Counted from the first letter of the stretch, positions 42,169 through 51,207 are shown. The stretch: DNA of 64,000 bases from Actinomycetes bacterium (GCA_023436775.1 JAEZHW010000006.1:1-64000); one strand, 5' to 3'. Made by a program: numbers and translations. The notes: generated by a model not told the origin, from the sequence alone.

Positions 42169-45100
42169 ATGACTCTCGCTCCCCGCACGCGTCGGTCCCA
42201 CCTGCTCTTGGCCGGCCTTGCCACCCTCCTGATCACCTCAGTCATCGCTCCCGCCAACCTCCAGGCGGCTGTCGCGGCTCCCGGTGACTACACGATCGCA
42301 ATCGCAGCGCCGGAGACCGTGGACGTCAACAGTCAGTTCTCCGAGGTCATTACCGTTTCCTGCCCTCAGGGCGGCTGCGGCGTGATCACGCTGCGGCAGC
42401 AACTCCCCCCGCAGCTCCGCATGGTGTCAGTGCCCACCGGTTCGAACGAAGTCGTCCAGAGCGTGTCCGGAGGATCGGGCCTTGGCGCCACGCTCCAATT
42501 CCGCCTCAATCCCATCGCCGAGGCGAAGATCGTGAGCTTCAATGTCGCGCTGACCAACGACCGGACAGCGCAGACGACCGTCAGCCCCGACTCGATCTGG
42601 GACCTGCAAGTCACCTCCGGCGACCTGGCGGCAACCGCGCGGGTGACCCCAGTCGGTACTGTCCAGCCACTCATCTGGAAATCGCAGGCCACTATCCCGG
42701 CCAGCGGAAATCGTACGGTCACCTACACCTTCCGGCTCCGACTGGAAGGCAATGCGGCATTTCCCCAGGACCGCGCAATCGGCCGATTCGCAGCCGGACA
42801 CGCGCAGATCGTCGACACCCTCCCGGCCGGCGCTCGAGTCGTCGGCTCCAATGTTGGCGGCCTTCCTGGCGGGGCTTGGAGTTCGGTCAGCAACCCGGAC
42901 GGCTCAACGACCTGGACGCTGACGAGCGCCGGCCAGTATGCACCTTCGCCCAATGACATCACCCAAACGGCCTCGCTGACGGTGTTCTATCCGGAAAGCC
43001 ACTTCCCCAACGGCAGCCAACCGCCGCTCAACGAGGCGCAGTTCACTGCCGTCGATCGGTCCGGCACGACATACGGACCTGGCGCTGCCTCGGTGCAAGC
43101 CCCGGCCCTGGACGGCGGTCCGGGTGAGGCCATGTGGCTCGGTGTGGAGATCACCCGCACCTCGGATGGAGCGCGGCTGGCCAATGGGTTCGAGAATTCG
43201 TACCGCTTCCGCGGCGTCGTCCACGACACCACCCTGGAACAGCGCGGGGCGTACGGCTTTGTGCTCAGCGACGACGAGTCATCTATTTTCTGGGAGCACA
43301 CCTTCGCCAGCGAACTCGTGGTGAGCTTCAACGACGCCATGCAGGCCGCCGACGCACCATGGCAACTGCAGTTCCGGTACAGCCACGATCCCGGGCAGTG
43401 GCAGACGGTCGCGCAGGGTCGCACGACTGCTGGCAGCACCGTGTATCCGCGTGTCGAAGGATCTGCCCCGATCAACGGCACGGTCGTCACACGACCGAAT
43501 GGCACGTACATGCTCGGCTGGAGGCTACTCGTCTCCCCGCAGGCTACCGATCCGGTCTTGCACTCTTCGGCCATGGCCACCATTGACATGAAGTACACGT
43601 ATCTGTGGCGGAACCTAGCCACCGATAGTGCCCCGACGGGGCCGATTCGTAACGTGCTAGCCATCACAGCCTTCGACGCTGGTACTGACGAGGCGCTGAC
43701 ACGCCGCACCCATCAGGATCAGCGCAACATCTACGACGGGCAGTTCACGCCGGTGAAGGTCGCGGCCCCAGCGTCGCTGACCGTCGGCACAGCCGATGCC
43801 ATCGAGGTAGAGTTGGCCGCCCAGGACGACCGCCCAATCTCAGCATGTGTTGCGACGGTATTGCCGACTGGTGTGCGCTGGACCGGCGACGCGGTGACCC
43901 GTGTCGGCGGGCTGCAGCCACTGAACCAGGAACTGCCGACCATCGACACCGTCACACTCAGTACCGCTGCGTCCGGCCAGGACATCGTGAAGGTCTGTTT
44001 CCACGGCGTCCTCCACCCGACCGTGCATGGCGATGCGCCGCTCGGCTGGACTTCCTCAGTGCGACTCAGTATCCCGGTCGTGGCGCTGCCGACTGCCTTC
44101 CAGCCACCAGCCTCCAACACCGCGAAGGTGGAGGCGTTCGCCATCGTCACCGATCCGGTGGCACTGCGCCCACTCGGACCAAACTCGCAAATTTACACCG
44201 ACGTGCATGATGTCGATCCCACCCGTGAGACAGTCAATGCCAGCGAAGACTACCTCTCGGTTCTCTCCCAGGGCGGGCTGCAGCTGCAGAAGGAAATATC
44301 CGTCGATGGTGGCGCGCAGTGGGCGCTCACCGCGGAGACGCACCCCGGTGCCACAGTGCATTGGTCGGTCCAGGTCTTCAATACGCTGCCGTCGCCAGCC
44401 ACGGATATCGACGTCTGCGACAGCCTGCCGTTCGAGGACGACCAGCTCGGCAGCACGGTCGCGCTCACCCTAACTGGCCCGGTGTCGGTCCAACCGGGGG
44501 CAGCGCAGGTGCTGTACTCCGCTGAGGTCGCCGATTCCTGCACCGCGATCAGTGACTGGCATCCCGACGCCGCTGGGGCGCGCGCCTTCCGCGTCCTCGT
44601 GCCCGTCCTCGACACCGGCGCGTCGCTCATGCTGCGCTATCCGACGGCCGTACCGGATGATGCGAAGCCAGGTTCTCTTGCGGTCAATGATGCCCGAGCA
44701 TCTGCTGTCGTCGACGCCGTTTCGTACTCCAACTTGCGTTCCAACGTTGCCCAGGCTCGCATCAGCGCTCCGGCCATCAACTTGCTCAAGGAAGTTGCCG
44801 GCTCAGAGGGTGCTCCCTACGCCAACGAAGCTGAGGTTGCTGTTGGCGGCACGGCCATTTGGCGAATCACAGCAACAAACACTGGGGACGTCCCCCTCAC
44901 GGACGGCCGCGTCGTCGACGCGTCCCTGGGTGCCGAGTGGCGTTTCGAGCGACTTGAACCGGGCGCGCAGCAGACGTGGATCGTCGAAGAAGCTGACGTG
45001 ACCGCCGGGTACACCAACGTTGCGATTGTGACTGCGACGTCATCGTTCGGTGACGTGTCCGACGCCGCTGATGCGAGCATCACCACGCCCGCCTCGCCCA

Positions 45101-45234
45101 GCCAACAGGAACGCGACAACGTGGATGCGAGTCTGTCGGTCACCGGGGCCGCGAGCATCGGTGCGTTGGTGGTTGGTGGTAGTTCGATGGCCCTTGCAGG
45201 GCTGATGCTCCGGCGCCGAACGCAGCGGGCATAG
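42169..45234 (+). CDS. Large surface protein with DUF11-like domains and sortase signal
   Basis: About 1021 residues. Signal peptide to about residue 37 (A-V-A-A|P-G). Ig-like beta-rich domains throughout; those near 700-760 (L-Q-L-Q-K-E-I-S) and 865-970 (I-N-L-L-K-E-V-A-G) match DUF11-type repeats starting with a conserved L-K. Paired Cys in several domains suggest disulfides. C-terminus: L-S-V-T-G near 989, ~23 hydrophobic residues, then R-R-R-T-Q-R: a cell-wall sorting signal of L-A/P-x-T-G form. Second ATG (42169) fits GAAAGG better. Probably an adhesin or cell-wall coat protein; ligand unknown. Confidence 0.85.
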   Translation: MTLAPRTRRSHLLLAGLATLLITSVIAPANLQAAVAAPGDYTIAIAAPETVDVNSQFSEVITVSCPQGGCGVITLRQQLPPQLRMVSVPTGSNEVVQSVSGGSGLGATLQFRLNPIAEAKIVSFNVALTNDRTAQTTVSPDSIWDLQVTSGDLAATARVTPVGTVQPLIWKSQATIPASGNRTVTYTFRLRLEGNAAFPQDRAIGRFAAGHAQIVDTLPAGARVVGSNVGGLPGGAWSSVSNPDGSTTWTLTSAGQYAPSPNDITQTASLTVFYPESHFPNGSQPPLNEAQFTAVDRSGTTYGPGAASVQAPALDGGPGEAMWLGVEITRTSDGARLANGFENSYRFRGVVHDTTLEQRGAYGFVLSDDESSIFWEHTFASELVVSFNDAMQAADAPWQLQFRYSHDPGQWQTVAQGRTTAGSTVYPRVEGSAPINGTVVTRPNGTYMLGWRLLVSPQATDPVLHSSAMATIDMKYTYLWRNLATDSAPTGPIRNVLAITAFDAGTDEALTRRTHQDQRNIYDGQFTPVKVAAPASLTVGTADAIEVELAAQDDRPISACVATVLPTGVRWTGDAVTRVGGLQPLNQELPTIDTVTLSTAASGQDIVKVCFHGVLHPTVHGDAPLGWTSSVRLSIPVVALPTAFQPPASNTAKVEAFAIVTDPVALRPLGPNSQIYTDVHDVDPTRETVNASEDYLSVLSQGGLQLQKEISVDGGAQWALTAETHPGATVHWSVQVFNTLPSPATDIDVCDSLPFEDDQLGSTVALTLTGPVSVQPGAAQVLYSAEVADSCTAISDWHPDAAGARAFRVLVPVLDTGASLMLRYPTAVPDDAKPGSLAVNDARASAVVDAVSYSNLRSNVAQARISAPAINLLKEVAGSEGAPYANEAEVAVGGTAIWRITATNTGDVPLTDGRVVDASLGAEWRFERLEPGAQQTWIVEEADVTAGYTNVAIVTATSSFGDVSDAADASITTPASPSQQERDNVDASLSVTGAASIGALVVGGSSMALAGLMLRRRTQRA

Positions 45235-45261
45235 CTGCGCCGCATCGGAGCCCTGGAATGC

Positions 45262-45295
45262 AGTGAGGGCGATCCCAATCGGGAACGCCCTCACT
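45262..45295. terminator. Bidirectional hairpin between surface protein and tmRNA
   Basis: AGTGAGGGCG at 45262-45271 pairs with CGCCCTCACT at 45286-45295; TCCC/GGGA extends the stem inside. It serves the surface protein (plus) and ssrA (minus). Confidence 0.82.
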
Positions 45296-45333
45296 CGGGT
45301 ATGGTCCGCAGTGCGTGACTGGCCTGGCCGAAG

Positions 45334-45704
45334 TGGTGGAGATGGGGGGAATTGAACCCCCGTCCACTGCTGAGCTTCGATGCCTTCTCCGGGTGCAGCC
45401 AACTTAGTCGTTCTACTCGGCTCCGACCTTTGCTGTTGGCCTCTAGGTCGACAAGCCCAGTATCAGTGCAAGTCCCACACGGCCCTGATACACGGCCGCG
45501 CAGCAAGTCCCCTAGATGACGCCAGGGTCCGGATCGGGAACGCATCCGGTCTGACGGACTTCAGGCTCGCTTAGGCAGCGAGGGCGAAGTCGGTGCGCTT
45601 AGCATTGGCACCTATTGTTTGCGTGGGAGCGTTAACGAGATAGCCCACGCCTCCTCGACCCGCTTCTCATCGTCACACAGGCAATGTCGAAACCGATCAT
45701 CCCC
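45334..45704 (-). ncRNA. ssrA: Transfer-messenger RNA (tmRNA)
   Basis: 371 nt. The 5' end GGGGATG at 45704 pairs with CATCTCC before ACCA at the 3' end (CCA at 45334-45336), with one G-U pair. A T-arm GGTTC-type block precedes the 3' end. The tag reading frame (45609-45571, minus strand) encodes A-N-A-K-R-T-D-F-A-L-A-A and a stop, ending in the usual A-L-A-A protease signal. smpB, the partner protein, lies about 1.7 kb upstream on the same strand. This is the one-piece form. Confidence 0.95.
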
Positions 45705-45935
45705 ATGCACGGTCAGCCCGCGATTGCGGGGCGAGTCCAGTCACGCACTGTGGAGTTTCCAAGGGGGGTCGATAACGCTGACCTCCTGACCACATTGTAC
45801 TCTGACGGGTGCGACAACGGTTGGAGTTGGCCCAAAGGACCTGAAAAGACGCTGAAGTGCACCCGCCCGCCACATCGGATGCGCATAGTCTCGCCAGACC
45901 GCACTTGCGGCGTACCATTCACACAGGAGGCTGAC

Positions 45936-46178
45936 ATGGCTACCAATGACGACAGGAACTTCTTCGAGAAGGCCGGCGAGGCAATCGGTGAAGGCGTTGA
46001 GAGGACCAAGGAGTTCATTGGCGAAGCCTTCGAGAACATTCGCGGCGGTGCCGAAGATGCCAAGGACAACGCGGCAAACGCCGTGAAGGACGCCAAGGAC
46101 ATCACCGAAAAGCACGCCGACGAGGTGAAGCACGCGGCGCGCGATGCTGCGCGCGAGGTACGAAACGGAGACGCATAG
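45936..46178 (+). CDS. Small hydrophilic helical protein (LEA/CsbD-like)
   Basis: 80 residues. Highly charged, no Cys, rich in Ala, Asp, Glu and Lys. Repeated E-x-x-x-x-x-K spacing (E-A-I-G-E-G-V-E-R-T-K, A-E-D-A-K-D-N-A-A-N-A-V-K-D-A-K) suggests an amphipathic helix as in LEA or CsbD-type stress proteins. AGGAGG lies before ATG 45936; a longer frame reaches 45684 but overlaps the tmRNA promoter region. The 45705-45935 gap has no other gene. A DUF541-domain gene follows 1 nt later. Confidence 0.75.
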   Translation: MATNDDRNFFEKAGEAIGEGVERTKEFIGEAFENIRGGAEDAKDNAANAVKDAKDITEKHADEVKHAARDAAREVRNGDA

Positions 46179-46179
46179 G

Positions 46180-46884
46180 TTGAATAGTCCGCAGTCGGTC
46201 GGCGCTGGCCCCATCATTACCGTGACCGGCTCGTCCCGGAGCACCGTTGCTCCTGAACTCGCACAGCTCACCGTCGAGGCCCAGGCCTCGGGACCGCAGC
46301 GAGCTGACGTGGTGGACCGCGCCACGAAACTCGCGGCCGACATCCAGCAGCGCTTCGCTGCCCTGCACGGAGACGACGCCTCGCCGGTGCAGCAATGGCA
46401 CAGCCAGAGCGTGCACGTGTGGAGCGAGCGGCCATGGAACGACCAGGGAAAGCAACTCCCCCTGGTCCACCACGCCCGCATTCAGGTGCAGGCCACGTTC
46501 CGCGACTTCACCGTCCTCGGCGCCGAGGCTGAGGCCCTCAGCGCCATCGATGGCGTGGCCGTGCACGGTATCTGGTGGCGCCTCACCGAGACAACGGAAG
46601 CAGCGGTGCAGACCGAGGTGCAGCGCGGCGCCATCCAAAACGCCCTGACCAAGGCCCAGAACTACGCCGAGGCGCTGGGCTATGCCAGCGTCCGCCCGGT
46701 CGCGATCGCGGATCCAGGGCTGCTTTCGGATGGCAGCGTCGACTCGGGCAATATGGCCAAGCGCGGCGGACTTATGGCAATGGCTGCCCCGAGCCCGGAA
46801 GCCGATGTCCACACCGGCATCGAACTCCGGCCGGACGTGCTGACGTTCACCGCCCAGGTCGAGGCACGCTTCCTCGCGCAGTAG
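46180..46884 (+). CDS. SIMPL (DUF541) domain protein
   Basis: About 234 residues. I-T-V-T-G-S-S-R-S-T-V-A-P-E-L-A-Q-L-T-V-E-A-Q-A is the SIMPL/DUF541 start, and the family's helix-sheet alternation continues to the C-terminal F-T-A-Q-V-E-A-R-F. Typical members are periplasmic or lipoprotein-bound; this one shows no signal peptide. TTG at 46180, 9 nt after GGAG, is the likely start, just after the upstream stop; an ATG at 46144 would overlap the previous gene by 35 nt. The role of the domain is poorly known, with some links to oxidative stress. Confidence 0.78.
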   Translation: MNSPQSVGAGPIITVTGSSRSTVAPELAQLTVEAQASGPQRADVVDRATKLAADIQQRFAALHGDDASPVQQWHSQSVHVWSERPWNDQGKQLPLVHHARIQVQATFRDFTVLGAEAEALSAIDGVAVHGIWWRLTETTEAAVQTEVQRGAIQNALTKAQNYAEALGYASVRPVAIADPGLLSDGSVDSGNMAKRGGLMAMAAPSPEADVHTGIELRPDVLTFTAQVEARFLAQ

Positions 46885-46895
46885 GCACACGCACC

Positions 46896-46928
46896 GGTGC
46901 GCACCACCCCGCCGGAGTGGTGCGCACC
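46896..46928. terminator. Hairpin between convergent genes
   Basis: GGTGCGCACCAC at 46896-46907 pairs with GTGGTGCGCACC at 46917-46928, 12 bp with a 9-nt loop. Confidence 0.82.
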
Positions 46929-46941
46929 ATGCATGTCGGCC

Positions 46942-47328
46942 CTAGTCGGCGAGGATCGCGTCCGCCTCGATTTCGACCAGCAGTTCCGGGGCGGCCAAGG
47001 CCGAGACCGCGACGGCGGTGAGGGCCGGGCGGATCTCGCCGAAGAACTCGCCATGCACTTCGCCGACTGCATCGAAGTCGGCGATGTTGGCCAGGTAGAT
47101 CCGGGTGCGCACCACGTCCTTGAGCGAGCCGCCAGCCTGATCCATCACGCCGGCAAGGCGGGTAAGGATCTCTCGAGCCTGCGCGGCCGCGTCGTTGCCA
47201 CCCACCACGCCGTCCGGGCTGCTGGCGGTAGTACCGGCAATGGCGACCTGGTTGCCGACCTTGACCGCGCGCGAGTAGCCGATCACCGGCTCCCACTTTG
47301 AGCCGGACGAGATGAGTTCGCGGGACAT
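46942..47328 (-). CDS. RidA/YjgF family protein
   Basis: About 128 residues. Enamine/imine deaminase family. S-S-G-S-K-W-E-P-V-I-G-Y-S-R-A-V at the N-terminus, I-A-G-T-T-A substrate loop, then V-V-R-T-R-I-Y-L-A-N-I, and E-I-R-P-A-L-T-A-V-A-V-S-A-L with a conserved Arg for carboxylate binding, and L-V-E-I-E-A-D-A-I. AAAGGA lies before ATG 47328; the in-frame ATG at 47358 has no such site. It follows smpB by about 75 nt. Confidence 0.92.
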   Translation of the reverse strand: MSRELISSGSKWEPVIGYSRAVKVGNQVAIAGTTASSPDGVVGGNDAAAQAREILTRLAGVMDQAGGSLKDVVRTRIYLANIADFDAVGEVHGEFFGEIRPALTAVAVSALAAPELLVEIEADAILAD

Positions 47329-47403
47329 CTGGTTCCTTTCGGGCCGCCGACGCGGCAAGGCGTGTCGCGACTGAGAACCCCGCCGCCGGGTGACTCGAAG
47401 GGA

Positions 47404-47880
47404 CTAGTCGAACTGGCGGTTGCGCTCGCGCATCTGACGCATCGCCTCGCGCTTGTCCTGCGCCTCACGCAGCGCGTGCCGCTTGTCGTAGTCCTTCTTC
47501 CCGCGTGCGACCGCGAGCTCCACCTTGGCCCGGCCGTCCTTGAAGTACAGCGACAGCGGGACCAGGGTCAGACCGCCTTCAGCAGTCTTGTGGCTGAGCT
47601 TGACGATCTCGCGGCGGTGCAGCAGCAGCTTGCGCGTGCGTCGCGGCGAGTGGTTGGTCCAGGTGCCTTGGGCGTACTCCTGGATGTGCACGCCCTCGAG
47701 GAACACCTCGCCGCGGTCAATGCGCGCGAAGCCATCCACCAGCGATGCGCGACCGGCTCGCAGCGACTTCACCTCGGTACCGATGAGCACGATGCCGGCC
47801 TCGATCGTGTCGAGGATGTGATAGTCGTGACGAGCCTTGCGATTCGTGGCGATGACCTGTTCGCCGCGCTCCCTAGGCAC
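47404..47880 (-). CDS. smpB: SsrA-binding protein SmpB
   Basis: 158 residues. Binds tmRNA and brings it to stalled ribosomes. N-R-K-A-R-H-D-Y-H-I, E-A-G-I-V-L-I-G-T-E-V-K-S-L-R-A-G-R-A-S-L, Y-A-Q-G-T-W-T-N-H, the R-K-L-L-L-H motif, and the basic tail K-K-D-Y-D-K-R-H-A-L-R. GTG start with AAGGAG at 6-nt spacing. It lies downstream of ftsX; the ssrA gene is further along on the same strand. Confidence 0.97.
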   Translation of the reverse strand: MPRERGEQVIATNRKARHDYHILDTIEAGIVLIGTEVKSLRAGRASLVDGFARIDRGEVFLEGVHIQEYAQGTWTNHSPRRTRKLLLHRREIVKLSHKTAEGGLTLVPLSLYFKDGRAKVELAVARGKKDYDKRHALREAQDKREAMRQMRERNRQFD

Positions 47881-47945
47881 GATGGACTCCTTCTTGACTG
47901 TGGCCGCACAGAATGGTGGCGGCTCGCAATCCTACCAAGCCCGGA

Positions 47946-48854
47946 CTAGACCCGCAGATAGCGGTTGATCGCGATGCCTGCTGCCAGGGCAGCGATAATC
48001 ACGCCCAGCACGATCAGGATCGGTGCGATGAGCAACGCCTCGGCAAGGCCCACCATGCTCGTCACCGGCAGGGCACTCTGCAGGTAGCCCTGCACGAAGA
48101 AGTGCGCGATCGCCGCTGTGGCTCCCCCAGCCAGTAGCGCACCAATCAGGGCCGCCACCGCGCCCTCGAGGATGAACGGGGTCTGGATGAACCCATTGGA
48201 GGCACCGACCAGCCGCATGATGCTGAGCTCACGACGGCGCGAATATGCTGACAGTCGAATCGTGGTCGAGATGAGCAGGGCCGCGGCGATCAGCATCAGC
48301 ACGGCAATGCCGATGGCCGTCACACTCGCGCCGTTCAGGATCGCGAACACACCCTCGAGGAACTCACGCTGGTCGATCACCGACTCCACGCCCGAGTAGC
48401 CGGACAGCGCCTCAAGGATCACGGGCGCATCATCCGGGTTCTTCAGCGTCACCCAGAAGGTCTCCTGCAACAGCTCTGGCGTGACCCAGTCGCTGCGCTC
48501 CGGGAACTGCTCGAGGTAGCGCTGATAGGCCTTGTCCTGGTCGTCAAACTCGACCAACTCGATGAAACCCCCAATGCCGGGCGAGGCGAGCAGGTCCTCA
48601 ACGGCCTGACGTTGCGTGTCCGTGACCGCGCCTTCGGCACACTCTTCGGACTGCACGATGCCGTTGCATAGGTACACCACGACCTGGGCGCGGTCATTCC
48701 AGTAGGAGCGCATCTCGCCGATCTGGAACTGCATCAGCAATGCCACACCGACGAAGCTCAGCGAGACGAAGGTCACCAGGACCACCGAGATGACCATCGA
48801 GAGGTTGCGGCGCAGACCCTGGCCAACCTCACTCAGTACCAGACGCCACCTCAT
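47946..48854 (-). CDS. ftsX: Cell division permease-like protein FtsX
   Basis: 302 residues with four membrane helices: one at about 20-45, then three after residue 170 (for example I-A-V-L-M-L-I-A-A-A-L-L-I). The extracellular domain between helices 1 and 2 binds cell-wall hydrolase partners. A-Y-S-R-R-R-E-L-S-I-M-R-L-V-G-A-S is the coupling segment to FtsE. Start overlaps the ftsE stop by 4 nt (ATGA). Confidence 0.95.
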   Translation of the reverse strand: MRWRLVLSEVGQGLRRNLSMVISVVLVTFVSLSFVGVALLMQFQIGEMRSYWNDRAQVVVYLCNGIVQSEECAEGAVTDTQRQAVEDLLASPGIGGFIELVEFDDQDKAYQRYLEQFPERSDWVTPELLQETFWVTLKNPDDAPVILEALSGYSGVESVIDQREFLEGVFAILNGASVTAIGIAVLMLIAAALLISTTIRLSAYSRRRELSIMRLVGASNGFIQTPFILEGAVAALIGALLAGGATAAIAHFFVQGYLQSALPVTSMVGLAEALLIAPILIVLGVIIAALAAGIAINRYLRV

Positions 48855-49969
48855 GCCTGCTCCGGTCCCGTCTGCTCGGTGTCCTGCTCGAACAGGTTTG
48901 CCAATTCGACCGTGCCGTCCACGGCCTCGTCCGGCGTCGCCTGCGAGGCAGCGCTCGGCAGCGACAGCGACGCCAGCGGCGAGGTACCGCTACTGGGCGG
49001 CAATGGCGCGCTGGGCGGCAGCACGCTGCGACGCAGCCGGTCGGCCGGGCTGTCCTGCTCCGCCGGGGGCGACCAGGTCGGCGGAGTCGCGGCCTGCGCT
49101 GCGCTCGTCTGAGGGGACGCTGCCTGGGCAGCGTTGACCTGCGGGAGGAAGCCGAGCGGCTGAGCGGCCGCATCGCCGCTGACCGGCGTGCCCGGCTCGG
49201 GGAAGATCGTGGCGGTCGACAGGTCGGTGGCCGCAGCAGTCAGGGTGCCGGTTGCGGTCTCGCTCACCTCGACGCGCGGGAGAGCCTGCGTCACGTAGCC
49301 TGCGCCACGCTCGTCGCGGATGACCACACCGTTACTCAGTTCGATGACGCGACGCTGCATGGAGTTCACGATGCCGACGTCATGCGTGGCCATCACGACC
49401 GTGGTGCCGTTGGCGTTGATGACCTGCAGCAGGTTCATGATGTCCGCCGAGGTAGCCGGGTCGAGGTTCCCGGTGGGCTCGTCGGCGAGCAGCAGGGCCG
49501 GCTTGTTCACCAGTGCCCGCGCGATCGCAACGCGCTGTTGCTCACCGCCGGAGAGCTCATGCGGCATGCGGTCCGCCTTGCCGTCCAAACCCACCTGCGC
49601 GAGCACGTCCGGCACTGCCTCCTGGATGAAACCGGCCGAGCGGCCGATCACCTGGAGCGCAAACGCGATGTTCTCACTCACCGTCTTGTTCGGCAGCAAG
49701 CGGAAGTCCTGGAAGACCACACCGAGGGTGCGCCGGAAGTAGGGCACCTTGCGGTTCGGGATCTTGGCGAGGTCCTGGCCGAGCACGTGGACGCGACCCT
49801 GCGTCGGCACCTCTTCGCGCAGCATCATGCGCAGGCAGCTCGACTTGCCGGACCCGGAGGCACCGACCAAGAACACGAATTCGCCGCGCTGAATCTCCAG
49901 GCTGACCTGGTGCAGTGCCGGCTTCGGGTTCTTGCCGTAGTACTTGGTGACCTGTTCGAAGAGGATCAT
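48851..49969 (-). CDS. ftsE: Cell division ATPase FtsE with long C-terminal tail
   Basis: 372 residues. FtsE body (1 to about 229): Walker A G-A-S-G-S-G-K-S-S, L-S-G-G-E-Q-Q-R, Walker B L-L-L-A-D-E, H-loop A-T-H-D. A ~140-residue tail follows, rich in Ala, Pro, Thr and Ser (A-A-Q-A-A-S-P-Q-T-S-A-A-Q), low complexity and probably unfolded, with charged ends. The usual FtsE is about 220-230 residues. Coupled to ftsX by 4 nt. Controls peptidoglycan hydrolysis at the septum or elongation zone. Confidence 0.95.
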   Translation of the reverse strand: MILFEQVTKYYGKNPKPALHQVSLEIQRGEFVFLVGASGSGKSSCLRMMLREEVPTQGRVHVLGQDLAKIPNRKVPYFRRTLGVVFQDFRLLPNKTVSENIAFALQVIGRSAGFIQEAVPDVLAQVGLDGKADRMPHELSGGEQQRVAIARALVNKPALLLADEPTGNLDPATSADIMNLLQVINANGTTVVMATHDVGIVNSMQRRVIELSNGVVIRDERGAGYVTQALPRVEVSETATGTLTAAATDLSTATIFPEPGTPVSGDAAAQPLGFLPQVNAAQAASPQTSAAQAATPPTWSPPAEQDSPADRLRRSVLPPSAPLPPSSGTSPLASLSLPSAASQATPDEAVDGTVELANLFEQDTEQTGPEQA

Positions 49970-50076
49970 GACGCCACGAGCCTACGCACGGTCCTTGCGG
50001 ATGCCGGGTTGCGACTCGCGCGGGTCGCAATTCCCAGCCGATTCTTATTCGCAGCGGTATGCCGCACTGCCGCCGG

Positions 50077-51192
50077 TTACGCCGAGGCGGCCTGCTGCTG
50101 CTTGCGCCAGCGAATGCCCGCGTTGATGAACCCGTCGAGGTCGCCGTCGAAGACATCGTCCGGCTTGTACACCTCGTACTCGGTACGCAGGTCCTTGACC
50201 ATCTGGTACGGCGCCAACACGTAGGAGCGCATCTGGTCGCCCCAGCTGGCAGTGATGTTCCCGGCGAGTTCCTTCTTCTTGGCCGCTTCCTCTTCCTTGC
50301 GCTGCAGCAGCAGGCGCGACTGCAGCACGCGCAGGGCGGCGGCGCGGTTCTGGATCTGACTCTTCTCGTTCTGGCAGCTCACCACGATGCCGGTCGGCAA
50401 GTGGGTGATGCGCACGGCCGAGTCGGTCGTGTTCACGGACTGACCACCAGGACCCGAAGAGCGGAACACGTCGATGCGAATGTCCGATTCCGGGATTTCA
50501 ATCTCTTCGGTTTCAGCCAGCAGCGGCACCACCTCGACGGCGGCGAAGCTGGTCTGTCGCTTGCCGGCCGCGCCGAACGGTGACATGCGCACCAGGCGGT
50601 GCGTGCCCGCCTCGACCGAGAGCGTGCCGAACGAGTACGGCGCATCCACCTGGAAGGTCGCGGACTTGATGCCCGCCTCTTCTGCGTAGGAGGTGTCCAG
50701 CACCTGCACCGGGTACTTGTGCTGTTCGGCCCAACGCAGGTACATGCGCAGCAGCATCTCGGCGAAGTCGGCGGCGTCGACGCCACCGGCACCAGCGCGA
50801 ATAGTGATCACGGCTGGCAGCGGGTCGAACTCGCCGTCCAGCAGCGTCTGCACTTCGAGGTCGGCGAGCACCTTCTCGACGTTGGCGAGTTCGGCGACGG
50901 CCTCGGCAGCCGAATCCGCGTCCTCGGCCTCGGTTGCGAGTTCGGCGAGCACCTCGATGTCGTCGATGCTGCGGCCGATGCTGGCGAGTCGGGCCAGCAT
51001 GGCCTGGGCGCGGCTGAGGGCACTGGTGACCCGCTGTGCGTTCGCCGAGTCATCCCACAGATCGGGTGCGGATGCGGCCGCCTCGAGCTCGGCGATTTCG
51101 GCCTCGAGCTTGGCCGGGTCGATCACGGTGCTGATCTCGCCGAGAGTGGCACGAAGAGCGGCGACGCGCTCAGCAAAGTCTGTGGGAAGCAT
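50077..51192 (-). CDS. prfB: Peptide chain release factor 2
   Basis: 371 residues. Recognises UGA and UAA. Visible: R-M-S-P-F in the decoding loop, G-P-G-G-Q-S-V-N-T-T-D-S-A-V with catalytic GGQ, and C-Q-N-E-K-S-Q. It is a single open frame; the programmed +1 frameshift of E. coli prfB is absent, as expected in actinobacteria. TAGACT lies 9 nt before the ATG, giving a near-leaderless start. ftsE follows about 110 nt downstream. Confidence 0.97.
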   Translation of the reverse strand: MLPTDFAERVAALRATLGEISTVIDPAKLEAEIAELEAAASAPDLWDDSANAQRVTSALSRAQAMLARLASIGRSIDDIEVLAELATEAEDADSAAEAVAELANVEKVLADLEVQTLLDGEFDPLPAVITIRAGAGGVDAADFAEMLLRMYLRWAEQHKYPVQVLDTSYAEEAGIKSATFQVDAPYSFGTLSVEAGTHRLVRMSPFGAAGKRQTSFAAVEVVPLLAETEEIEIPESDIRIDVFRSSGPGGQSVNTTDSAVRITHLPTGIVVSCQNEKSQIQNRAAALRVLQSRLLLQRKEEEAAKKKELAGNITASWGDQMRSYVLAPYQMVKDLRTEYEVYKPDDVFDGDLDGFINAGIRWRKQQQAASA

Positions 51193-51201
51193 GGTGGCTC
51201 C

Positions 51202-51207
51202 AGTCTA
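51202..51207 (-). promoter_or_regulatory. -10 hexamer TAGACT before prfB
   Basis: TAGACT (minus strand) ends 9 nt before the prfB ATG, so the transcript has at most a few nt of leader. Confidence 0.45.

Noticed and set aside
50077..51192. Possible programmed frameshift in prfB
   Set aside because: The gene is one intact frame with no internal stop.
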